Shown here piece by piece: positions 1 to 7,598 of a stretch of 64,000 nucleotides of DNA. The notes under the pieces are model-generated. The model made no database searches, was not told the DNA's origin, and worked only from the letters and a program-made list of their open reading frames with translations. The DNA is taken from positions 738,186-802,185 of the forward strand of contig NZ_JACHGV010000001.1 of assembly GCF_014202475.1 (NCBI RefSeq), in the 5' to 3' direction. Position 1 is the first letter of the stretch, and each line of letters opens with the position of its first letter. This DNA is from Streptomyces paradoxus. GTDB lineage: Bacteria; Actinomycetota; Actinomycetes; Streptomycetales; Streptomycetaceae. Made by a program: the position numbers and the translations under genes.

Positions 1-409
1 TGCCCGGGCGGAAGTAGAACTTCTCCCAGAAGCCCCTGACCTGAGGGATGTGTGTCTTGCGGTACTTGCCGAGGTAGGAGCCGTCCGCGTCGATCACGGC
101 GGCGGTGTTGTAGAGGACGCCGGGCTGCTCCTCCTCGTACATCGGCAGCACCAGGACGATGCCGAGTTCCCTGGCGAGTGCCTGGAAGCGCCGGACGATC
201 GGGCCCTCGGGGATCTGCTCGGCGTACTCGTAGAACGCCGGGTCCTGCACCTGGCAGAAGTACGGTCCGTAGAACAGCTCCTGGAAGCACAGGACTTGAG
301 CGCCCTGCGCGGCCGCGTCGCGGGCCGCCTGCTCGTGGACCTGGATCATCGATTCCTTGTCGCCCGTCCAGGCGGTCTGGAAGACGGCGGCACGGATCAC
401 TGGGCTCAT
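1..409 (-). CDS. Nitrilase-superfamily amidohydrolase, 3' end cut by window edge
   Basis: The N-terminal 136 residues of a carbon-nitrogen hydrolase are visible. The family hydrolyses N-carbamyl amino acids, amides or nitriles with a Glu-Lys-Cys triad. The Glu lies in CFQELFYGPYF and the Lys in YLGKYRKTHIP; the Cys would lie beyond the window. The start is an ATG at 407-409 preceded by GGAGGT five bases upstream. The protein closely resembles the complete paralogue at 3442-4284, sharing for example NTAAVIDADG and YLGKYRK, so the two probably arose by duplication. It is the last visible gene of a minus-strand cluster that also encodes an aminotransferase and a PucR regulator. Beta-ureidopropionase (N-carbamoyl-beta-alanine amidohydrolase) is the likeliest activity, from family and context only. 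Confidence 0.9.
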   Translation of the reverse strand, partial: MSPVIRAAVFQTAWTGDKESMIQVHEQAARDAAAQGAQVLCFQELFYGPYFCQVQDPAFYEYAEQIPEGPIVRRFQALARELGIVLVLPMYEEEQPGVLYNTAAVIDADGSYLGKYRKTHIPQVRGFWEKFYFRPG

Positions 410-474
410 CGGGACCTCCGGTCGCTCGGTGTGCCGTGAGCCTAGGGAGGGCGAAGGGTGTCTTTGAGTTGCAG

Positions 475-568
475 CGTGTCACGTCCGAGGGCGTGCGGCG
501 TGCCACCGTGTCACTCTTCCATGGGCCCATGTTTCACCGCCGTTTTCCCAGGTGGTCGCGTGTTTCAC
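475..568. promoter_or_regulatory. Four repeated GTGTCAC/TGTTTCAC boxes upstream of the first amidohydrolase
   Basis: Between the end of the PucR gene and the start of the 409-end amidohydrolase, four similar octamers occur in the same orientation: CGTGTCAC at 475-482 and 507-514, and TGTTTCAC at 530-537 and 561-568. Their spacings of about 32, 23 and 31 bp approximate whole helical turns. They may be operator sites for the adjacent PucR regulator, giving the last gene its own promoter. This is inference from repetition alone. Confidence 0.3.
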
Positions 569-2130
569 TGCTGTTGCGCGTCGTGCGCGAGGAGTGCGAT
601 GTGCACCGAGGCGGCCTGCTCGAAGTCGTCGAGGTCCACCCCGAGGCGGACCTGTATCGCCTCCAGGCGGCGGTAGAGGGCCGGCCGGGAGACGTGGTGG
701 AGCTGGGCGGTGCGGGACTTGTTGCGGCCGGTGGCCAGGTAGGTGCGCAGCACCGACAGCAGGTCCTCGTCGGTCTCGCGGAGCAGCCCGTCCAGCTCGC
801 GTTCCGCGAAGGACTGCACATGCGGGTCGTCGCGCAGCAGCCGGATCAGGCCCCGCAGGTGGACGTCCTTCAGGCGCACGACCGGTGGGAGGTCGAGGGC
901 GGCGGAGGAGTCGGCCACGGCGTCCGCTACGTGCTGGGCCTCGCGCAGTCCGGTGGGTACGTCGTCCCAGGCGGAGCGGGCTTCGGCCGCTGCGACGACG
1001 GTGTGGTCCGGGCCGGTCTCGGTCCGCAGCCGGGTCGCGAAGTGCGCGGCGAGGGCGCCCGCGTCCTGGTCCCGGGGAAGGCTGAGCAGCACGGCGGTCG
1101 CCCCGTCGGCCAGTTCGGCCACCAGCCCGGGCAGCCCCAGCAGCCGCAGGAGCCGTTCGAGCCGGGCGGGGTCGCCGTCGCGGACGACCAGCGGCACGAA
1201 GGTGCGCCGGTTGACCGGCAGCCCGGCCGCGCGGGCCCGGGGCAGCAGTTGCCGTGCCGGTACGACGCCGCTGACCAGGTCGGTCAGCAGGCTCTGCGCG
1301 GACTGCTCCTCCCAGGAGCACGCGGCGCCCCCGGCGAGCATGCGGTGCAGGACGAGGGCTTCGGCGGCGCGGTCGGCCAGCAGCCGACCGGTGGCGGTGT
1401 CGCCGCGGTAGCCGCACAGCACGATCCGGCCCCAGCGCTCCCCGCGCCCGCCCAGTTCGGCCCGGATCCAGCCGTCGCCCTCGACGCCGCCGGCCTGCCG
1501 GGCGATGCGCTCCCAGTCGCGCAGCACGTCGTCCACCGCGGGCCGCTCCCCCGCCGTGCCGAGGACGCGGTGGGCGAGGTTGGTGACGACGACCGGGCAG
1601 GCGCTGTGCCGGGCGACCTCGTCGAGCAGGCGTTGCAGCGGGGCGCCGGCGGTGATGAGGGCGGTGAGTTCGGTGCGAACGGCCTCGGAGAGGCTGACGG
1701 CGGCGAACTTGCGGCGCACCAGCCGCGACTGGACCTCCTCGGTCAGTTCGGCGAAGGGGAAGGGCCGGTGCAGGACGACCATCGGCAGTCCGCACCGCTC
1801 GGCCGCCCGGCGCATCACGTCCGGCGCCGCGGGGAAGGCGCGGCCGAGCCCGAGGACGACGGCGGCGGCCTCCGCGCGGTGCAGCGACCGGACGTACTCG
1901 GCCTGCTTGTCCTCGTCGCCGGCGAGCAGCACACCGGTGGTGAGGACCATCTCGCCGCCGCTGAGCATCACGCCGACGTCGGCGGCCTCGGCGACGTGCA
2001 CCCAGCGCACCGGCCGGTCGAGATGGCTCGCGCCGGCCACCACCTCGGGCTCCCCGGCGAGCACCCGTTCCAGGGTGAGGACCTGCCGCACCGACAGGGC
2101 GGGCTCCAGGGAATCCAGGGTGATGGTCAT
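565..2130 (-). CDS. PucR-family transcriptional regulator
   Basis: A 521-residue cytoplasmic activator-type regulator. The N-terminal PucR domain covers roughly residues 10-140 (VLTLERVLAGEPEVVAGASH near the start), a GGDEF-like middle region follows, and the C-terminal HTH_30 domain contains TYLATGRNKSRTAQLHHVSR followed by a VSRPALYRRL-type recognition segment. Family members control purine, pyrimidine or GABA catabolism in response to a small metabolite. The ATG at 2128-2130 lies 28 bp after the aminotransferase stop, so it is co-transcribed with the catabolic genes it probably controls. The effector cannot be read from sequence; a ureide or beta-amino acid is a guess from context. Confidence 0.9.
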   Translation of the reverse strand: MTITLDSLEPALSVRQVLTLERVLAGEPEVVAGASHLDRPVRWVHVAEAADVGVMLSGGEMVLTTGVLLAGDEDKQAEYVRSLHRAEAAAVVLGLGRAFPAAPDVMRRAAERCGLPMVVLHRPFPFAELTEEVQSRLVRRKFAAVSLSEAVRTELTALITAGAPLQRLLDEVARHSACPVVVTNLAHRVLGTAGERPAVDDVLRDWERIARQAGGVEGDGWIRAELGGRGERWGRIVLCGYRGDTATGRLLADRAAEALVLHRMLAGGAACSWEEQSAQSLLTDLVSGVVPARQLLPRARAAGLPVNRRTFVPLVVRDGDPARLERLLRLLGLPGLVAELADGATAVLLSLPRDQDAGALAAHFATRLRTETGPDHTVVAAAEARSAWDDVPTGLREAQHVADAVADSSAALDLPPVVRLKDVHLRGLIRLLRDDPHVQSFAERELDGLLRETDEDLLSVLRTYLATGRNKSRTAQLHHVSRPALYRRLEAIQVRLGVDLDDFEQAASVHIALLAHDAQQQ

Positions 2131-2158
2131 GGTGGCGGGTCCCTTGCTCAGTGCACTG

Positions 2159-3445
2159 CTACTGGATGCTCCTCAGAGCGTTCTCGAGGATCGCGGCGCC
2201 CTCCTCGGCCTCCGCGACGTTGAGGGACAGCGGCGGCGCGACGCGCAGCGAACTGGTGTTGTGCCCACCGCCCTTGCCGATCAGCAGGCCACCCTGGCGG
2301 GCCGCCTCCAGCACGGCCGCCGCGGTCTGCGGATCGGCCTCGTCGGTCCCCGGTTTCGTGATCTCGATGCCGATCATCAGCCCGCGTCCGCGTACCTCGC
2401 GTACGGCCGGGACCTGTGCGGCGACGGCCCGCAGCCGCTCGATGAGCAGGCCGCCGACGCGCCGGGCGTTGCCCTGGAGGTCGTGTTCCAGCAGGTAGTT
2501 GAGGTTGGCGAGGCCCGCCGCCATGGTGATCTGGGTGCCGCCGAAGGTGGAGATGCTGTTGGAGTCCAGGCAGTTCATGATCTCGGCGCGGGCGACGACC
2601 CCGCCGATGGACATGCCGTTGCCGATGCCCTTGGCGAAGGTCATGATGTCGGGCGGCCCGTTGCGGCCGTGGGCCTGCCAGCCCCAGAAGTGCTCGCCGG
2701 TGCGGCCCCAGCCGGTCTGCACCTCGTCGGCGATCCACAGGATGCCGCGCTCGTGCAGCACCTCGCGGAAGGCGGCGTAGAGCCCGTCCGGTGGTGCGGT
2801 GAAGCCGCCGACGCCCTGGACGGGTTCGGCGATCAGCGCGGCGGGCGGGCGGGTGTGGCCGAGCAGGTCCTTCAGGTCGTCGACGCAGGCCGCGATGAAG
2901 GCGTCGTCGCTGAGGGAGGCGAACGGGCCGCGGGTGCGCACGCCGCCGTGCACGTACAGGGTCTGGAGCGGGGAGAGCGAGGTCGGGGACCAGCCGCTGT
3001 TGCCGGTGATGCCGACGGCGCTGAAGGAGCGGCCGTGGTAGCTGTTGCGCATGGCCAGGATGGTGTTGCTGCGCCGGTAGGAGGTGGCCAGCAGCAGGGC
3101 GGTGTCGTTGGCCTCGGTGCCGGACGTGGTGAAGAAGACCCGTGCGTCCGGGATGCCGCTCAACTGGGCGATGCGCTCGGCGAGTTCGACCATCGGGCGG
3201 TTGAGGTAGAGGGTCGAGGAGTGGATGATCCGCCCGGCCTGCTCGCTCACCGCCTTGGTCACCTCGGGCAGCGCGTGCGCCGTCATGGTGGTGAGGATGC
3301 CGCCGAAGAAGTCGAGGTACCGGTTGCCCTGGGCGTCCCAGACGTGGCGGCCCTCGCCGTGGGTGAGCTCGAGGGGCTCCTCGTAGTAGAGGGCGAGCCA
3401 GTCGGGGAGCACGGCCCGGTGGCGGCCCAGGAGGTCGTTGGTCAC
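2159..3445 (-). CDS. Class III PLP-dependent aminotransferase
   Basis: A 428-residue fold-type I aminotransferase of the ornithine/GABA/beta-alanine family. TTSGTEAN around residue 107 contacts the cofactor phosphate, WIADEVQTGWGRTG carries the pyridine-N Asp at about residue 240, and MTFAKGIGNGMSIGG carries the Schiff-base lysine at about residue 272. The GTG start (3443-3445) overlaps the stop of the upstream amidohydrolase by four bases (GTGA), indicating translational coupling. Next to carbamyl-amide hydrolases, beta-alanine or beta-aminoisobutyrate transamination, or alanine-glyoxylate transamination, are the best guesses. The substrate is not settled by the sequence. Confidence 0.92.
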   Translation of the reverse strand: MTNDLLGRHRAVLPDWLALYYEEPLELTHGEGRHVWDAQGNRYLDFFGGILTTMTAHALPEVTKAVSEQAGRIIHSSTLYLNRPMVELAERIAQLSGIPDARVFFTTSGTEANDTALLLATSYRRSNTILAMRNSYHGRSFSAVGITGNSGWSPTSLSPLQTLYVHGGVRTRGPFASLSDDAFIAACVDDLKDLLGHTRPPAALIAEPVQGVGGFTAPPDGLYAAFREVLHERGILWIADEVQTGWGRTGEHFWGWQAHGRNGPPDIMTFAKGIGNGMSIGGVVARAEIMNCLDSNSISTFGGTQITMAAGLANLNYLLEHDLQGNARRVGGLLIERLRAVAAQVPAVREVRGRGLMIGIEITKPGTDEADPQTAAAVLEAARQGGLLIGKGGGHNTSSLRVAPPLSLNVAEAEEGAAILENALRSIQ

Positions 3446-4284
3446 GGCTGCACCAGCCCTTCGTAGGCGTCGGGGCGGCGGTCACGGTAGAAGGCCCACG
3501 TCTGCCGTACCTCTTCGATGAGGTCGAGGTCGATGTCCCGGATCACGAGCTCCTCCTCGCTGTCGCTGGCGACGTCCCCCACGAACTGCCCGCGCGGGTC
3601 GACAAAGTAGCTCGTGCCGTAGAAGTCGTTGTCGCCGTACTCCTCCTGCCCGACCCGGTTGATCGCGGCGATGTAGTACCCGTTGGCGACGGCGGCGGCG
3701 GGCTGCTCCAGCCGCCACAGGTGGGACGACAGGCTCCGGTGGGTGGCCGAGGGGTTGTAGACGAGTTGGGCGCCGGCCAGGCCGAGCTGGCGCCAGCCCT
3801 CCGGGAAGTGGCGGTCGTAGCAGATGTAGACGCCGACCTTGCCGACGGCCGTGTCGAAGACCGGCCAGCCGAGGTTCCCGGGCTTGAAGTAGAACTTCTC
3901 GCGGAAACCCTTGAGCTGCGGGATGTGGTGCTTGCGGTACTTGCCGAGGTAGGTGCCGTCGGCGTCGATCACGGCCGCGGTGTTGTAGTAGAAGCCGGGC
4001 TGCTCCGCCTCGAACACCGGCGCGACGATCACCATGCCGGTCTCGCGCGCGAGCGCCCGCATCCGCCGCACGGTCGGCCCGTCGGGGACGGGCTCGGCCC
4101 AGCGGTAGTGCTCCGGCTCCTCGACCTGACAGAAGTAGGGGCTGTTGAAGACTTCCTGGAAACCGATGATCTTCGCGCCCCGGCGGGCCGCCTCGCGGGC
4201 GTGCTCCTCGTGTTTCGCCACCATGGACTCGGTGTCGCCGGTCCAGGTGGCCTGGACCAGGGCGGCACGTACGACGTTGGCCAT
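3442..4284 (-). CDS. Nitrilase-superfamily amidohydrolase, beta-ureidopropionase-like
   Basis: A complete 280-residue carbon-nitrogen hydrolase, usual family length. The triad is visible: Glu44 in GFQEVFNSPYF, Lys118 in GKYRKHHIP, and Cys155 in GVYICYDRHFPEG. Known relatives hydrolyse N-carbamoyl-beta-alanine, N-carbamoylputrescine or N-carbamyl-D-amino acids to the amine, CO2 and ammonia. The ATG at 4282-4284 has AAGGAG six bases upstream. It is the first gene of a four-gene minus-strand cluster (amidohydrolase, aminotransferase, PucR, second amidohydrolase). The C-terminal AFYRDRRPDAYEGLVQP and the aminotransferase coupling suggest the product amine is passed on for transamination. Confidence 0.92.
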   Translation of the reverse strand: MANVVRAALVQATWTGDTESMVAKHEEHAREAARRGAKIIGFQEVFNSPYFCQVEEPEHYRWAEPVPDGPTVRRMRALARETGMVIVAPVFEAEQPGFYYNTAAVIDADGTYLGKYRKHHIPQLKGFREKFYFKPGNLGWPVFDTAVGKVGVYICYDRHFPEGWRQLGLAGAQLVYNPSATHRSLSSHLWRLEQPAAAVANGYYIAAINRVGQEEYGDNDFYGTSYFVDPRGQFVGDVASDSEEELVIRDIDLDLIEEVRQTWAFYRDRRPDAYEGLVQP

Positions 4285-4313
4285 GAGCTGCTCCTTCGAC
4301 GCGACGTCTGCGC

Positions 4314-4342
4314 CTCTACGCCCGTAGAAGCGGGCCGTAGAG
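4314..4342. promoter_or_regulatory. Inverted repeat upstream of the amidohydrolase operon
   Basis: CTCTACG (4314-4320) is perfectly mirrored by CGTAGAG (4336-4342), with a further partial CCCG/CGGG pairing inside. It sits 30-60 bp before the ATG of the first gene in the operon, where an operator would be expected. PucR or another ureide-responsive regulator is a candidate binder; a 5'-UTR hairpin is the alternative. Confidence 0.4.
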
Positions 4343-4454
4343 CCACGAACGTAAGCCTCTGGCACGGGGTTGCCAAGACCATCGTCGCCAACCCGCGGGG
4401 CATTGCGCGATTCACACTCCTGTGGGTGAGTCGCCCGGGGCGTGAGGTCCCCGG

Positions 4455-6269
4455 TCAGGCGGCGAATCCGGCGACTCGCAGGGCGTGCACGAGGTCCCAG
4501 TGGCGCTCGTCCGAGACACCCCGGGCCGCCTCCAGCAGGAGCGGCACGAGGCGCCGCGGTTCGGGTTCGGCGCTGCGGGCGGCTTCCTCGGGGGTGCGGG
4601 CCCTCACGTATGCGTCGAGCAGCACGCGCACCTCGCGGTGGCGCCCCTCGGCGGTCAGTCCGAGGACGGCGTCCCCGACCTCGCCGGGCGGCCGTGCGAT
4701 CCCCTGCCGCAGCATCTGCCGCCCGTCCTCCGCCCGCCCGGCCTCGACCAGTGCGTCGGCGGCGGCGACCAGCCGCCCGGCGGGCAGCGAGGCGGCCTCC
4801 CACAGCAGGGTCTGCCAGTCGGCGTCCAGCCCGGCGAGGTGCAGCCGCTCGGCGAGCAGCGGAAACCGGGCGGGCTCCCACGAGGCGACCTCGGTCAGCA
4901 GCGCGTGCGCCTCACCGCTGCGGCCCTCGCCACGCAGCCGGGCCAGCAGGTCGACGGTCCGACCGACCTCGGCCAGATCCGCGGCCCCTGCCGCGCCGGT
5001 CTCCCGCGCCGGGCGCTCCACCACGGCCTCCTCGGCGGCCCCGGCGAAGCGCGCGCCGCGGAGGGTACGGCCGCTGCTCGCGGGGGCGGGCGCGGGCAGA
5101 ACCGGCAGGTCAGCAGCCGGCGGCACGGCGACGGCCGCGACATCCTCGTCCGCCATCCCGGCGAAGCGAGCACTGCCGCGACGGCGTTTGCGCTGCTTGG
5201 GGGTGGGGGGTTCGGGCGCTGGAGGTTCGGGGGCGGCTGGGGTGGAGTCGGCGGCCGGGGCGCCGAACGCGCCGGGCCCGCCGCCTGCGGCCACTCCCCC
5301 TGGGACGGCCGGGCTCCCGGGGTGCTGCGGGTCATGCCGCGAGGCATCCGGGGCTACGGCGCCGTACCGGGCGGCGGGACCGGCCCCGGCCGGGGCGGCG
5401 GGGGCTCGGAACCCGTCGAGCCCGCCGTCTGCGGCCACTCCCCCTGGGACGGCCGGGCCTCCGGGGTGCTGCGGGGTGTTCCACCGGTCCTCCGGGGGCA
5501 CGGCCTCGTGCCGGGCGGGGGCATCGGCCCCGGCCGAGGAGGCCGTGCCGGGCCTGCCGTGCTCGGTGACTCCGCCAGGAGCGGCCCGGCTCCCGGAGTG
5601 CCGCCCGGCCCCCGAGGCTTCGGCGTCGTGTAGGCCTGCGGCACCGGTCGCGGCCCACGACGCCCCGTGGTCGTACCGATCAGCGGCGGTGGACGGTACC
5701 GCCGCCCCGGCGCCCCCTGGTCCGGCGGCGTCATCCCACGCCCCCGGGGCGGCCTCCCGGTCGCGTCGGTCCAGGTGGGCCATCCGGGCTCGGAGTTCCG
5801 CGCAGCGCGCTGCGGCCCGTTCGTGGTCGTCGCGGGCCCAGGCCAGGTCCAGGCGCAGGGCGTCCGCCTGCTCGCGGGTCGTGGCCGAGGTCAGATGGCG
5901 GGCCAAGGCGGCCTGGCGTTCCGCGGCGTACCTCTGTTCGCGGAGCATGACGTCGAGGCGGTCGCCGAGGGCGTCCCGGCCCCCGGGCCTGCCGTCGTAC
6001 GCGGCGACCGCTGCGGCGTGCAGGGCTCGGGCGCGGTCCGTCTCGGGGCCGGCTCCCCCGGGGCCGTACTGCCCGGCGAGGTCCTGGAGCAGGGCCTCGA
6101 CCACGTCCCAGGGCGGCATCTCGCGCCCGTCGAGGCAGGCCCGCATGCCCTCCGGGTCGCGCTGCCAGAACACCGCGCACCAGCCGCCGGACGGATCGAG
6201 GCGTGCCAGCAGGCCGTCCAGGTAGGTCGCGAACTCGCCGACTTCAGCCGGGAGTTGATCCGCCGCCAT
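4455..6269 (-). CDS. Hypothetical 604-aa protein with central low-complexity repeats and duplicated ARFAG motif
   Basis: Not assigned to a function. The N-terminal ~180 residues are charged and helical (LARLDPSGGWCAVFWQRDPE, then Arg/Glu-rich heptad-like stretches ending near RARMAHLDRRDREA). Residues ~190-350 are Pro/Gly/Ala-rich with 48-residue tandem units. Next come a basic KQRKRRRG patch and two copies of an ARFAG motif (GSARFAGMADE and RGARFAGAAEE). The C-terminal ~200 residues are alpha-helical and repeat-like, resembling TPR/HEAT packing. There is no signal peptide or membrane segment. The ATG at 6267-6269 has GGGAG seven bases upstream. A cytoplasmic scaffold fits, but that is inference. 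The XRE regulator gene lies just upstream on the same strand. Confidence 0.75.
   Translation of the reverse strand: MAADQLPAEVGEFATYLDGLLARLDPSGGWCAVFWQRDPEGMRACLDGREMPPWDVVEALLQDLAGQYGPGGAGPETDRARALHAAAVAAYDGRPGGRDALGDRLDVMLREQRYAAERQAALARHLTSATTREQADALRLDLAWARDDHERAAARCAELRARMAHLDRRDREAAPGAWDDAAGPGGAGAAVPSTAADRYDHGASWAATGAAGLHDAEASGAGRHSGSRAAPGGVTEHGRPGTASSAGADAPARHEAVPPEDRWNTPQHPGGPAVPGGVAADGGLDGFRAPAAPAGAGPAARYGAVAPDASRHDPQHPGSPAVPGGVAAGGGPGAFGAPAADSTPAAPEPPAPEPPTPKQRKRRRGSARFAGMADEDVAAVAVPPAADLPVLPAPAPASSGRTLRGARFAGAAEEAVVERPARETGAAGAADLAEVGRTVDLLARLRGEGRSGEAHALLTEVASWEPARFPLLAERLHLAGLDADWQTLLWEAASLPAGRLVAAADALVEAGRAEDGRQMLRQGIARPPGEVGDAVLGLTAEGRHREVRVLLDAYVRARTPEEAARSAEPEPRRLVPLLLEAARGVSDERHWDLVHALRVAGFAA
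5285..5640. repeat. 144-bp tandem repeat inside the 604-aa gene
   Basis: A block starting CTGCGGCCACTCCCCC at 5285 recurs almost exactly at 5429 (period 144 bp, 48 codons) and in degraded form near 5573. In protein these are the QHPGGPAVPGGVAA and QHPGSPAVPGGVAA units. The period is a multiple of three, so gain or loss of units keeps the frame and could vary linker length between strains. Confidence 0.75.
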
Positions 6270-6300
6270 CGCTCAACTCCCGTGAGGCCGGAGCATTCCG

Positions 6301-6342
6301 CCCCGTAGGCAACACCAGTCGTGTTACGGACGTGCTACGGGG
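6301..6342. promoter_or_regulatory. Nested inverted repeat between the XRE gene and the 604-aa gene
   Basis: The outer arms CCCCGTAG (6301-6308) and CTACGGGG (6335-6342) are perfect complements. Inside lies a second perfect palindrome, AACACCAGTCGTGTT (6311-6325). It is 31 bp upstream of the 604-aa start codon and 25 bp beyond the XRE stop. It could be an operator, a terminator for the XRE gene, or an attenuator controlling read-through. On the plus strand the right arm is followed by AGTTTT. Confidence 0.5.
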
Positions 6343-6367
6343 AGTTTTCACACGCGGCGCGGGTTCC

Positions 6368-6619
6368 TCAGAGGGGCACCAGCACGCATTGTCCGGCCAG
6401 GTCGTCCATGGACAGCCCCAGGACTCCGGCCAGCGCGGCCACCGTGAAGAAGGCCGGGGTCGGGGCCCGCCCGGTCTCGATCTTCCGGAGGGTCTCCGCG
6501 GAGATGCCCGCGCTCGCCGCGATCTCCGTCATGCTCCGGCCGCCACGCGCCTCACGCAGCAGCTTGCCGAGCCGCTCGCCGCGTTGGCGCTCTTCGGGGG
6601 TGAGTGGGGTGCGCACCAT
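6368..6619 (-). CDS. Small XRE-family helix-turn-helix regulator
   Basis: An 83-residue DNA-binding protein consisting almost entirely of one HTH_3/XRE domain: MTEIAASAGISAETLRKIETG forms helices 2 and 3, preceded by GERLGKLLREARGG. There is no effector domain. The ATG at 6617-6619 faces the map ATG at 6652 with only 32 bp between them, so one short region must serve both. It probably represses its own promoter and that of map through the palindrome at 6632-6641. The sequence shows no upstream ribosome-binding site, consistent with a leaderless or near-leaderless transcript. Confidence 0.88.
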   Translation of the reverse strand: MVRTPLTPEERQRGERLGKLLREARGGRSMTEIAASAGISAETLRKIETGRAPTPAFFTVAALAGVLGLSMDDLAGQCVLVPL

Positions 6620-6631
6620 GACCCCATTCTA

Positions 6632-6651
6632 ATACCGGTATAGTAATTGGC
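6632..6651. promoter_or_regulatory. Divergent map/XRE promoter with palindromic operator, leaderless layout
   Basis: ATACCGGTAT (6632-6641) is a perfect 10-bp palindrome. It overlaps a strong -10 hexamer TATAGT (6639-6644) that ends seven bases before the map ATG, so transcription would start at or next to the ATG and the mRNA would be leaderless. On the opposite strand a TATTAG-like -10 built from the same bases lies nine bases before the XRE ATG. A protein bound to the palindrome would block both promoters. Confidence 0.65.
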
Positions 6652-7419
6652 ATGGTGGAGCTGAAGACGGACACTTCTATCGACGCGATGTACGAGGCGG
6701 GCCAGGTCGTCGCCCGGGCCCTGACGGCCGCCCGGGAGGCCGCCGCCGTGGGCGTCTCCCTGCTGGAACTGGACGAGGTGGCCCACGGCGTCCTGCGCGA
6801 GGCGGGCGCGACCTCACCCTTCCTGGGGTACCGCCCCTCCTTCGCACCGACCCCCTTCCCCGCCGTCCTGTGCGTCTCGGTCAACGACGCGATCGTGCAC
6901 GGCATCCCGACCCGCTACCGCCTGCGCGACGGCGACCTCGTCTCGATCGACTTCGGCGCCGAACTGGGCGGCTGGGTCGGCGACTCCGCGCTCAGCTTCA
7001 CCGTCGGCACCCCGCGCGAGGCGGACCTCCGCCTGATCGAGACCGCGGAGCGGGCCCTCGCGGCCGGCATCGGGGCGGCCGTCGTCGGCAACCGCATCGG
7101 AGACATCGCCCACGCGATCGGCACGGTGTGCCGGGGCGCCGGTTACGGCATCCCGGACGGCTTCGGCGGCCACGGCATCGGCCGCCGCATGCACGAGGAT
7201 CCCGGGGTGCCGAACGAGGGCCGCCCCGGGCGCGGCATGCGGCTGCGGCACGGCATGGTGCTGGCGATCGAACCCATGGTCGTCGCGGGCGGCACGGACG
7301 ACTTCCATGCGGCTCCCGACGGCTGGACCCTGAAGACGAACGACGGCTCCCGCGCGGCCCACGCGGAGCACACGGTGGCGATCACGGACTCGGGGCCGAG
7401 GATCCTGACCGCACGCTGA
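6652..7419 (+). CDS. map: Type I methionine aminopeptidase
   Basis: A 255-residue cytosolic metalloprotease that removes the initiator methionine from nascent proteins. All metal ligands of the pita-bread fold are present: Asp100 (SIDFGAE), Asp111 (WVGDSA), His174 (GGHGIGR), Glu207 (AIEPMV) and Glu239 (HAEHTVAI), plus His83 in IVHGIP. There is no N-terminal zinc-ribbon extension. Streptomyces usually keeps another map in the secY operon, so this is likely the accessory copy, here under a dedicated XRE regulator. There is no Shine-Dalgarno; the -10 box lies seven bases before the ATG. Confidence 0.95.
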   Translation: MVELKTDTSIDAMYEAGQVVARALTAAREAAAVGVSLLELDEVAHGVLREAGATSPFLGYRPSFAPTPFPAVLCVSVNDAIVHGIPTRYRLRDGDLVSIDFGAELGGWVGDSALSFTVGTPREADLRLIETAERALAAGIGAAVVGNRIGDIAHAIGTVCRGAGYGIPDGFGGHGIGRRMHEDPGVPNEGRPGRGMRLRHGMVLAIEPMVVAGGTDDFHAAPDGWTLKTNDGSRAAHAEHTVAITDSGPRILTAR

Positions 7420-7598
7420 CACCCGCCGGAATTACCCGGATACATCCCAAAGGTGCCCCTCGCCGACGATCGTGCGAAGGTGTTCTACGAGCGCGCCCCA
7501 GGTGTAACCGGCTGCCACCCGGGTTACCCGACCCCGGCACGTCGACCAGCGAGGGCGTCCCCCGCCCGCGCGCCGGGGACGCCGGGAACGGAAGGCCC

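Noticed and set aside
52..2223. Long open frame on the plus strand opposite the PucR gene
   Set aside because: Antisense to a gene with clear PucR domains; Arg/Gly/Ala-rich with no recognisable motif, as expected from GC-rich shadow frames.
6870..7598. In-frame extension of the Clp ATPase back through the map gene
   Set aside because: It overlaps map in another frame and reads as Arg-rich nonsense; the Clp fold begins after the ATG at 7599.
7420..7598. HspR, CIRCE or ClgR operator before the Clp ATPase
   Set aside because: No convincing match to these operators was seen; only a loose GCG-rich repeat.
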